DNA from: Apostichopus japonicus
Taxonomy: Eukaryota > Echinodermata > Holothuroidea > Aspidochirotida > Stichopodidae
Assembly: GCF_037975245.1 (NCBI RefSeq)
Contig: NC_092571.1
Span: forward strand, 18,186,917-18,250,916
DNA: 64,000 bases
Direction: 5' to 3'
Shown here piece after piece: positions 34,124-46,100 of the stretch. The position numbers and the translations under genes are program-made. Each line of letters begins with the position of its first letter. Position 1 is the first letter of the stretch. The notes beneath the pieces are model-generated. The model saw only the letters and a list, made by a program, of their open reading frames with translations. It had not been told where the DNA came from and did no database searches.

Positions 34124-37100
34124 GTGAGTATTGTGTGATATTAAGGAACTTTTTCTGGGTTTTCCTATTAATGCTAGTCAAGTTTCATTCCAAATAACAA
34201 AACAGAAGTCAAAAGTTTTTCTAAATTTCCAGTTCTCTGATTCCATATTAGACGATACTAGATATGAAAGTGTCCGGGCTACAAAATGTTTAAGATTGAT
34301 TGGAATCATTAGTTTATTGACAATTTCATGGTTTCATGTTGTGCAAACTTTAGAAGGGTATCCTAGTTTGAACATTGTTAATGTTATTTTGAGTAATACA
34401 TGAAATAGGTTTCCAAAAACTCTCTGGAAATGTGCAAACAAATGCTATAAAAAGGAGCTGATCATATTTGATATAATAAATACCATATATTAAAGTGCTG
34501 TTATCATGAAATAAAACATGCTCAAGAGCACTGTACAAAAGAACCAATACCTGGAATATAAAATTACCAAACTTAAAAAAACCTAAAACTAATAACAACA
34601 GTAATGAAAGTAAAAAATTATATAAGACAGGATTATAAACCGCAATAAAGAACATAAAAATAAAAATATACATAAAAATGGGCACAGTAATATTAATAAA
34701 ACAACGAATGCCTATATATGAAAGCCCTCCCATAATAGCTGAATTGCATCACCTGATGTTAAATGTTATAAGGATGAGCGTATAATTATATTTAGACTGA
34801 ATCTTCCAAAAAAAAAAAAAAATGCTTTAAGAAGGAGCTGATCATATTTGATATGAAAGCCTACTCTGCTATAAGAATCAGTGATAGACATTATCACCAT
34901 CGGCTGAACAGTATCAAAACAGTACCTACGATTTTAATATACGGGAGTAGAAAGACTGAACTCTTAAGAGTGTGAAGAGGGATATAGATAATTATGTAAT
35001 TTTTTTTGTTTTGTTAGAGAAGCTCAGGTAGCCATGGTAATAACCATTTGTGAAAGTTGGCAAAGCTTTTAGTGTATGTGAATCCCCTGAGGTCACTTCC
35101 CATGCTACAATGGTGGTATTCACTGTTAGGAATTGACTTCAAACGATGAATTTGAGAGTAGACGTTTTATACCACTTTATAATTTTGGAATCTTTAACTT
35201 AATACATTGAATATTTCTATTCTTTAGATGTTATGACTAAAATCCTGAACGCAAACTGCCCTCTCTCTATCTCTCTTGCAGAACATCGCATTCTTTGATT
35301 TGGTGAGTCACGTGCCACAATCTGCGACGGAACGGCAGAGTTCACTGGACAATGTCTCGTTACACAGCTGCGACAGCGGCACTCGGGTGTCCCGGTCTTC
35401 CAGGTCTATGCCGGAAACTCCGGAAGATTCAAACTCTCTGGATAGACCGGAACTCTCTCGGACCTTCTCCTCAAAGAGTTCCAGGCAGTCCAGTATACAG
35501 GACGATATGATCTTAGAAAAAGTCGCCGCATTGCAGAGAAATCGTGGTCAAGGTCAGCCGTCGGATGGCGATCCTTGCGACGTGTTTAGTGGCGAGAGAG
35601 AGATTAGAACTGAAGAGGATGAAAATATCAGAGACGGGTGTGTCGGTGAGGAGGTGTCGTCTCGGTCGGATGAGAAGAGAGTCGCGACCCTTCCAGAGAG
35701 GCCTTCCACGTTACCAGTGATATCGTTCGAGGAGAGGTTGCACGTGACGTTAGAGGGGAATAATTACGTCGACATAAGAGGTAGTACAAACGGCAATCTG
35801 TATCCCGGTGCTGTTCATCTGAAGGATAAGAAGAAGTCTAAGAAGAAGAGGAGGTCCAGCAAGAAGAGCGTCTCGTCTACGAGTGAATCCAGTAGTCCCA
35901 ACGTCCAGTCGCTGAACCCGTTCCCTGGAAACGGAGAGCGTGGTGTGCAGGCGCTGTTGGATGTGGCGGCACAGACACTGGAGAGCCGGGCTTCGAATGA
36001 CGGATCAGGTCAAGTGAATGATGGATCAGGTCAAGTAAACGATGGATCAGGTCAAATGAATGATGGATCCGGTCAAGGGAAAGAGAAGTCAGTGGAAGGT
36101 GTTTCACCCAAAGATGTAAATATTGTCAGTAGTGTAAGAAGTATAGTAAACCAAGCATCTGAAATGGAGCTAAGGGATGAAGTGGAAGTCCGTCGCAATA
36201 GTACAAGGGATGAATATTCAAAAGGATCAGCAGAAACTAATGCATATGCAAAAGGTATGAATGATAGTGATAAAACTATGCAAGCTGAAGAGTGTAATGG
36301 TGTAGAAAGCAATCTCTTGCAAGAGAATAGTGTGTCATGTGTAACTGGTGGTGCTGGTATGGACGAATGCCGACATGCAACTTTAGAAAAGGGAGACATT
36401 GGTTACCACAGTGACAGACGACATGACATAGCAATATCAAGCAAACATGCAGCTGGTTTCAAATCCGATATAAGTCAAGCTATAGATTCTGAAGTCATTA
36501 ACGATTCGGTGGTTGGGGACACACCGACTTCAGATGAATGCCCGGGACCAAAAGCGGCAGGGGTAACATTTGAAGACACACCAACTTCGAAAAATTTCCC
36601 AGAAGAGGAAGGAGAGCAATTTCTGACTCCTCAAAACCACAACCAATCGTCCGACGGTCAGAGTTACGAGAGCTTATTTTCGGCGACGTCTGAAGTATTC
36701 GCAGGCGTTCGTGAATGGAAGAGTCCAGAATGGAAGAGTCCAGGAGATGGTGCCAGTGAAACGGAATCAGAGGGGAGGGTCAAACAGAGAACGGACAGTC
36801 AAACTGAAAATCCACCTTGGATCATCAAGTAAGTATAAGTGAATGTGTTGTGTGCTCTGAACCTTCCACCTAGCCAACGTATGTAGCCATTGTACCAAGA
36901 TGTTTCTTTTCATCATTTTATAATGGGATGTGATCTCGGTAGGCTTTAAGTAATATATCTGTCCAAGCCTCATTTTGAGCTCTTTTTCCAGAATTTTGCA
37001 AACGTACCAGCGATGTCATTTCTGTGGTGCTGTCTAGGAATTTCCTACAATTATATGGTTTGATAGTCATGTTTCTAAAGCTTAAATTTTGTTTGTTTGT

Positions 37101-40100
37101 AAGCATCTCAGATTTGCTTTTACGATCCACCATCGCTTTCGGACAGTTTACTTAAAATTTTCCTTCCGTTCTCAAACTATTCCAGAATTGACAGCAATAC
37201 CAAGCTTCATTTGATGCTCGAAGTCTTCCTACATAACGAAGAAAAGTATATAGAGGTGAGTTTGTGAACAGTCTTCGGATCACATTAAGAAAACTACATT
37301 TCAACCGGCATTGAATCTGCGGCCATGCCTTATTCTCTGTTCCCACCCCTGCGTGTGACTGTTAATGCATTACGGTCTATAAAATGTGTTATGAACACCC
37401 TTTAGTTCAAGCACTTGCCCCCCCCCACATCACACACACCCCCACTTCTTGGATATATCATACGCTGGTCCCCACCTACACCCCTTCATTCCTTATGTTC
37501 AGGCCCTGCAGATGGAAACAATGTAATAATTCAATGTCTTTGATTTGAGATTGTTTTAATAGACAGCTTCAGTAGATGCCAATTCTAATCCAGTGAAGGA
37601 GATTTTTCTTAAGTTGATGTTACAGTGCTGGGTCTAACTATGGCATCACTGCTTTGGGTGGAAATAATAGTTTTATACAATTTATTTTTTGCAATTTTCT
37701 CAATCTGCTCTCTGTTGGATGTTTATAATTTTTTGGGGTTAATTATTTTTCTAGTTGTTTCAAGTTTCAAGCTGTCACAACCAGGGTGAAGTCAAACCAG
37801 GACTTTTACTTCTTACCAGCTGGGCTATCTATCTCTTACGAAATAGTAAGAAAACAATTTCATTTTTCAATTACCAAACAGACAACCACATCACCAATGG
37901 TTAGTTAGTGCCAAATGGTGTGAGTAGTCTGAAGATGGGAGGGGAAGGGGTGGGGGGAAGGGTTGGAGGGAGCGGGAGGGACAGTACTGCAATGTGAGAT
38001 GTCAAGTAGCTTCTGTGTTCACTCCAACGGTCTGTTTCAGCTATGGTAGTAATATGTGAAACAACTGCCTGCCAGGATTCTCTCTTCCGTTCATGTAGTG
38101 TATAGTCTGCAGATGAGGTGGAAGGGTGTGGAGGAGGGGGGGGGGGGTCAGGGATGGAGGAACAGTACAGCATTTTGAGATGTCAAGTAGATTCTGTGAT
38201 GAATACATTCATTTTGTCATGTTAATGTATATAGCCTGTGGAAATAAATTGTGCTTTAGTTACAAAGAAAATCCTCAAAGGACCCAACATTCTTAAATCC
38301 TTTCTTAAGTTGCTCATTAGAAATTAAGAGTATGGACTGTTAAACAGTGAACTTAAGTAGCATTTTTCCTGTAACCCCCCCCACCCCTCCTCACCCTTAT
38401 CCCAGAATGCCGCCTGTATAAATGGGCCCCTTTGGTGCACCTTTCCCAGCTGTTGTGTGGAGCGCTGAGAGTTTCAAACAATCTTTTTTTTCAGGCGAAA
38501 AGAAGAAACGCTACAAAGCAGAGAAAAGGATTGCCCTGGAAGACCTGGACACCATATCAGTAAGTAGTCTTCAATGGTAGAGTTTATGTTGGTAGATGTT
38601 GTGTATGTTGATGTTGTGTAGGTAGATGTTGTGTATGTTGATGTTGTGTATGTTGATGTTGATGTTGTGTATGTTGATGTTGTGTATGAAGATGTTGTGT
38701 ATGTTGATGTTGTGTATGTTGATGTTGTGTATGTAGATGTTGTGTATGTAGATGTTGTGTATGTTGATGTTGTGTATGTAGATGTTGTGTATATAGATGT
38801 TGAGTATGCTGATGTTGTGTATCTTGATGTTGTGTATCTTGATGTTGTGTAGGTAGATTTGTGTATGTTGATGTTGTGTATGTTGATGTTCTGTATGTTG
38901 ATGTTCTGTATGTTGATGTTCTGTATGTTGATGTTGTTGATGTTGTGTATGTTGATGTTGTGTACTGTATGTAGATGTTGTGTATGTTGATGTTGTGTAT
39001 GAAGATGTTGTGTATGTTGATGTTGTGTATGTTGATGTTGTGTATGTAGATGTGTATGTAGATGTTGTGTATGTTGATGTTGTGTATGTAGATGTTGTGT
39101 ATGTAGATGTTGTGTATGTAGATGTTGAGTATGCTGATGTTGTGTATCTTGATGTTGTGTATCTTGATGTTGTGTAGGTAGATTTGTGTATGTTGATGTT
39201 GTGTATGTAGATGTTGCGTATGTAGATGTTGTGTATGTTGATGTTGTGTATGTTGATGTTGTGTATGTAGATGTTGTGTATGTTAATGTTGTGTACTGTA
39301 TGTAGATGTTGTGTATGTTGATGTTTATATCTGTCAGTGCTTTTATTCCAGACTCAGATATAAGATTTTGGAGTGATGGAGACCTGTACTTAATTCTTTA
39401 CAAAATATGGAAGATTAGCAACTGAAATTTTTTTTAATTTTAATTCACCAGCAAAGAGTGTGTATGAATCAGACTTGAAGTAAGTCTGCATACTCTTATT
39501 CTAGCATAGTTGTCTGTACGCTCTCCCTCATGAATTTAAACTTGTACAGTTTTTTACCTAAAGGTTTTGGAAATCTGTATTTCCTAGCCCAAGGTTACGT
39601 ACTCATACATACTGTACAAGGAGAGCCTTGTACTCATGTTCGTACTGGTACCAAGAGGAATTCTACGTACTTGTTATCTTGCCGGTGTACTCATGCTGCA
39701 AGTCTGTTACTTATTAAAGGCATCTCACAATAAGTATATATAGCACCTTCTGCTCCACCTACCCCCCTTGCCCCTCCTCCACTATATATATGGCAATGCT
39801 ACCATCATAGATGCAGCTCTGCAACGAATGCCATCTTGAGAAATACAGAGGGGATGGGGGAAGGGGAGGCAGATGTATGTCCTGTTGCCTGATATTTTAA
39901 CAACCTTGATTTCTTTGTTCATCATTTACCGTGGCTTAATTCACACTGTTCTCTCTTTGTCCTAAAAGGTATCCATGAACTCCCAGATTCTCTTTGTGGT
40001 TTATAAAGAGGGTAAGCAGGTTAGGACTCTTGCCATCTGTACAAGGGAGGAAGAACTCTCAAAGTAAGTGATTTAACTGTGATCTTTGTTTTTGAGCAAA

Positions 40101-43100
40101 AGGGGGGGGGAAGAAACTAAATATAAAGCTAAAAAAAGATGTTATATGTGTATTTGTGGACACCTGTGACCCCAAGGAGACTTAAACCCAACCATCGCCA
40201 TTGGTCTATGTGACAGAGATAGTGGTGATGAACAATTTTCCCAATCAACTTAAGAAAAGATTTCATTTGGGCTGGAGACTTGATCAAGTCTAAATATGAT
40301 GTCATTGAGCCCATGTGCTTCACCTTTTCATTTTTTTATTTGCTCTAGTCATTACAGTGTTTATTTTCTGTAATGGAGATGGGTTTTGCAAATGCTGAAT
40401 CTAAACTATTCAACATCTTAATGATACCCATTAATGAAAAATATGAAAAGGAAAAGGAAAAGAAAGTAAATGGTTTCAGTTCCTAGTGATAGTATGACAT
40501 CAAGATTAACAAAATGACGGCTTCCATTACACAACTTTTAAAGTAGGATATCTCCCAAACGGAGGCAAGATTGTTCTTAGCTGTTTAGGGTTAGTCTTGC
40601 CCCGAATATCGCTGTTATATCAGGTAATGATGGTGGATATGATTGTGTCCCCCTCATCAACTATTTATTAAACTTAAAGGCTGTTTGATCCTATACCAGG
40701 CGGTGACATAATCCTTGGCATAGACGTGGCACAGGTCTCTATGATATTGGACTAAGGGAGTTATGTGATTTCAGACTGGGTATATGTGTGACTCCAATAA
40801 CAGACAGAAGTATGATTTATCTTTAGTAAAAATTTTTTTTAAAAGAACCAAATAACCTCGCTCATTTTGATTGTGTGTTTTTTTAATTTTGTCATAACTC
40901 AGACTGATTATACATCATTTAAACGTGACTTGTAAGGAGAGTGCGACCTTCCCACCCAGCGTAGTGACCAATGCCATTCAGCACAAGCAGAAACTCCAAA
41001 CATGGGCAGCTACAGAATGCAGACAACCGGTGAGTTTGTAGTACTTTGGATCCTCAAGTCCTTAATATCTGATTTCTATGCCGTTTGAGGAAGTAAATAG
41101 AACTTGAAAGAGGTTGAGAAGGAGATCTGGGAAGGGTTGGAGAAGTAGATCGAAATGGAAATTGAAAATGGAAGTAAATGAAATCATAGTTACACTTTAC
41201 AGGGCAAGCACTGAAGTGATCTTTAGGAAACACTGTAGTGTTAAAGAATGTAGAATTTTCATCTCAGAAAGTACTCGAAACAACCAGCAGTGTTCACCAC
41301 ATCATTATCTCTTGTAACAAAAATTTATACACATAGGTGGAAAATTCATTGTGAGTTTTATGTGAGAGAGTCACAGGAGATGCTTGAGTGCAATGCTCCA
41401 AGTGCTTGAGTGCAATGCTCTAAGGGATTGGATGCAATGCTCCAAGTGCTTGAGTGCAATGCTCCAAGTGCTTGAGTGCAATGTTCCAATTGATTGAGTG
41501 CAATGCTCCAATTGCTTGAGTGCAATGCTCCAAGTGCTTGAGTGCAATGCTCCAAGTGATTGAGTGCAATGCTCCAAGTGCTAGAGTGCAATGCTCCAAG
41601 TGCTTGAGTGCAATGCTCCAAGGGCTTGAGTGCAATGCTCCAAGTGCTTGAGTGTAATGCTCCAAGTGCTTGAGTGCAATGCTCCAAGGGCTTGAGTGCA
41701 ATGTTCCAAGTGCTAGAGTGCAATGCTCCAAGTGTTTGAGTGCAAAGCTCCAAGGGCTTGGGTGCAATGTTCCAAGTGTTTGAGTGCAATGTAATAACCA
41801 TCTTACAAGTTTGTAATACCACTACATCTGGTTCTTTCCTTGGCTCCAGATCCAGTCTTTAAAGCTCTACCATTACAACCTGATTCACTGGGACGACGCC
41901 ACAGACCTGTCCTGCGAGCCGGATCTCTCCGTCTATAAACAGGTCATCTACAAGGCCGGACATCTCTCCTACAAGACTAAAGAATCTCTGTTTCTGGGCA
42001 GCTTCTGGCAACCTGGTTACTTTGAGCTGAAAGATTGTATCTTAACTCGATATTCAGAGAAAGTTTCTAAGAAATCTCAGTGGAGTCTTCAGCTGAGGTA
42101 AACCTTAAATTCCTTAATTTGTTTAAACCGCTTTTAAATGATTTAAAATGGTAGAAATGGAACATTCGGGCGCTTATAACTCCGACGCAAGATTTGCTTG
42201 GCCTCTAACCAAATTTTGTGAATAATTATGTTGGGAGGTTTGGAGTTGTGGTTTATTAATTATCAAAAAAAGAAATAATTAATACATGATGTAGGGCAGT
42301 CGCTGGAAACACAGTGATAATATAAACTCCACAGTGATTGTGCATTAAACATGATTATACAGCTTCACACTGATTGGTGATTAGTTTCTAAGCTACATAC
42401 CATCCAAAACGAGGTCATAACAAACGTTTCCCCATCTTTCAGCTGTTTTCATGCTGTTTATTTAATTATTAATAATTATGTAATTTTCATATATTAAGCA
42501 GTATATCAATGTAGTTGTGGCTTTTGTGTGAGGTGATGTTTAGCTATTAAATGTTGCAATCAGTGCAAAGCCTTTCCTTTGCAATTGACTCAGTGATTGA
42601 ATTTTGTCTCCAGAGATTTCTTGGCAAACTTTTAAATTGTCGTAGTTGAAAAATTTGATCACAAATTTCATAAATTGCATCAATTTTTGACATTTCAATT
42701 TAGAGTATAGTATAAAAAATCTACACTGTAGTAATGCAGGTTGCTGTTGAAAGACTTTTGCCCCTGTCAGTAGGATTTACATGTAACAACATTATGTCAG
42801 TTTCATTGCATCGATACCAGATGTCAGTAACAATAATGACTCTTTTGGCCTTCCATATACCAGCCTGCACTTTATTACGTTAACCGAAACTTGTCATTTT
42901 ATTTCAAAGATGTGTTAACTGTTTTTTGATGTTGATATTTTGATGTTGATTTTTGTTGTTTTTGTTGTTGATATTTTGTTGATGTTATTTGTTGATGTTG
43001 ATTTTTGGCCTTTTTCGTTGTCTATAGCCCTCCTGACTTCACCGGTTGCAGAAGACTTCGTCAGAGAGACCGGGACCACTGTTTTGAGATTCTGCAGTCC

Positions 43101-46100
43101 AAGGGTTCATCCTATATGTTGTCATGCTCTAGTGAGAGACATTTATCTAGCTGGCTATCGTCTATATGTCAGGTCATGTCAGAGAAGGTAAGGTTCAAAT
43201 CGAGGGTTACAGTCTGAATGAGTTACGAGATAAGCAGGAAAAGGCGGACCAGGGAAGAAAGTATCACAAGGTTGTCAAAAGTACCCTCCCCATCCCCCCC
43301 CCCCCTAACCCAACCCAAAACAAATGAAAATATGAAAAATTTCTGACAAATGTTAAACTTTTGAACATATCCTGGATGTCAACGTAAGATAGAAAAGGGA
43401 GGAAAATGGACAATCTGTAAAGAAGCATGCACAGATACTTACAACCTATTTTCAGAATTTATAATAAATTTCTTTTCCTTTTTGATGTTTCCAGCAAAGC
43501 CTCCAAGCAAGTCCAACCTCAGGTACTCCTGTCCAGCCTTGTTGTTCCTTAATAACATCTCACAAATTACTTCTGTTCCACGAAGACAGCCAGACTGCGT
43601 TTCTGAGATGTTTAGCGTCTTGTGATGTGACCAGTATTACATGCCTTAAAATTGCCAAATTTGAATCACAGTTTGTGTTGCTTGTAAGTATGCCTTTTTT
43701 GTTGTTGCACTTTTATCATGTTTGAAGTAAGTTGTTATCAGAAAGACACCTTACATTCTGAGATTCCTTCCTTTGCCACAGCTATTCATAACTAAACTGT
43801 ATATAAACTGTAATGGCATCATTCTCCAATGGGAACTAGGAAATGGTAGTAGTTGGTAGTTTAATATCCTGAAATCTACAAGCTGCTGTAAAAGTGGAAT
43901 ATACGACCTAGAAATTTGACTAACGTGAAGTACATTCACTTGTTATTCCGTTATTTATTTACTTATTTATTTGTTTTTGCAGGAATTCTTGCCATCTGAG
44001 TCAGAAACTCCCTGGATTTTATATTTCTTCAGTTGTAAGGAAGCTGAGAAATTCCAAAGCTCACTATGTAAAGCCGTTCACGAGTCGACTCAAGTACGTT
44101 GTCTATTCTTTATTAACTCCTTTTCTTCAACAAACGTGGTTGTATTCTGTTACTTAAATTGCACAATCATATTCTAATATAATAATAATCATATTCATTT
44201 AAGGGATGTGCTTCGGGCAGAATTTTTAGTCCCGATATGTTATAGTCCAAGGACAAAAAAAAAAATATTAGTGCCGGTGGTGTTTCTGTTTTCCAGATAT
44301 TCACCTTTAAATATGCTTTATCTATGGAATGCTCCTTTAAGTCTAAATTGATGATGTTGTTGGCTGCTCGGTGCAGGACCCTTATAGTTTATGTTAATCC
44401 ATTGGGTTTTTATTAAATTCTAAAATAATAAACACAAAACCATGTTCTTTTTAACTACATGTAAACAACAGTGCATCCTTGCATGAAATTTAATGTCCTT
44501 GACATATTTTGTAACACATTATAAACATGTCATTTGAGACCATAAAAAAGTTCTCATGTTTCCCTGTTGAGTATTTCGTGTTGTATCAGAGGAACTGATC
44601 TAAGATGGTCTATAAATTAGACTGCAAGGTCCAGTCACTTTAACTGATGAGACTCAACTGCTTTATTTAGGATCATTTTCTCAAATATTAGATGTGGTAT
44701 AAGAAATACTACTACGTGATATGCAAGACAATGTCTATATTTAGACTTGCTCTTAAAATTATGGTGAGTTGGGTATGGATTTTGGGATCGGCATAACATG
44801 CCAAATATAAAATCTATTGTGGTCAAGACTAAAGATATTCATGTAATAAGTTTGTATAGTGTCATTTTAACCATGCAGAGATTCTCAGAAAGCAGAGAGA
44901 GGCAAAAGAACTATTCTGAGATCTGTTAAACAGTTTAAATACATTTTTATTACAGAATGTGCCAAGAACATCAAAATAGAACAAAGAAAGAAAATGAGAG
45001 AAGAGCACTAAATTTATGGAAATTATGTAGAAATTGATTTGAATATCTTGTTTGTTAGAAAAACACCTGCTTGATAAGTTATTTCAGAAAATGTAGTAAA
45101 GAGCAGTTACTATAAATGAGTTAGATGTTAATATTTCAGTCAGTGAGCACCAAGTTTGGGCTAGGGTGTCAATCTGTAAACCAGAAATGCTGATGTAATA
45201 CAAGATATTGATAGTCTTTAAAGACGTAATGTAGTTTAGAAACCATGAGTTTGGGGTAAGGATGTAAATCTGTAAACCAGAAATGCTAATGTAATACAAG
45301 ATATCGATAGTCTTTAAAGATGTAATGTAGTTTAGAAACCATGAGCTTGGGGTAAGGATGTAAATCTGTAAACTGGAAATGCTAATGTAATACAAGATAT
45401 CGATAGTCTTTAAAGACGTAATGTAGTTTAGAAACCATGAGTTTGGGGTAAGGATGTAAATCTGTAAACCAGAAATGCTGACGTATTACAAATTATTGAT
45501 AGACTTTATAGAGGTACAGTAGTTTCAGAAACCATGAGCTTGGGGTAAGGATCTAAATCTGTAAACCAGAAATGCTAACTTAATACAATTATTGATAGTC
45601 TTTAAAGACATACAGTAGTTTAGAAACCATGAGTTTGGGGTAAGGATGTAAATCTGTAAACTGGAAATGCTAATGTAATACAAGATATCGATAGTCTTTA
45701 AAGACGTAATGTAGTTTAGAAACCATGAGTTTGGGGTAAGGATGTAAATCTGTAAACCAGAAATGCTGACGTATTACAAATTATTGATAGACTTTATAGA
45801 GGTACAGTAGTTTCAGAAACCATGAGCTTGGGGTAAGGATCTAAATCTGTAAACCAGAAATGCTAATGTAACACAAGATATTGATAGTCTTTATAGACCT
45901 ACAGTAGTTTAGAAACCATAAGTTTGGGGTAAGGATCTAAATCTGTAAACCAGAAATGCTAATGTAATACAAGATATCGATAGTCTTTAAAGACGTAATG
46001 TAGTTTAGAAACCATGAGCTTGGGGTAAGGATGTAAATCTGTAAACTGGAAATGCTAACTTAATACAATTATTGATAGTCTTTATAGATGTACAGTAGTT

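Noticed and set aside
38631-39177. VDVVY-repeat open frames
   Set aside because: Direct consequence of a 15-bp array without stop codons; intronic position in PLEKHM2.
41358-41822. 154-codon open frame on the minus strand
   Set aside because: Lies wholly in the 22-bp minisatellite; openness comes from the repeat.
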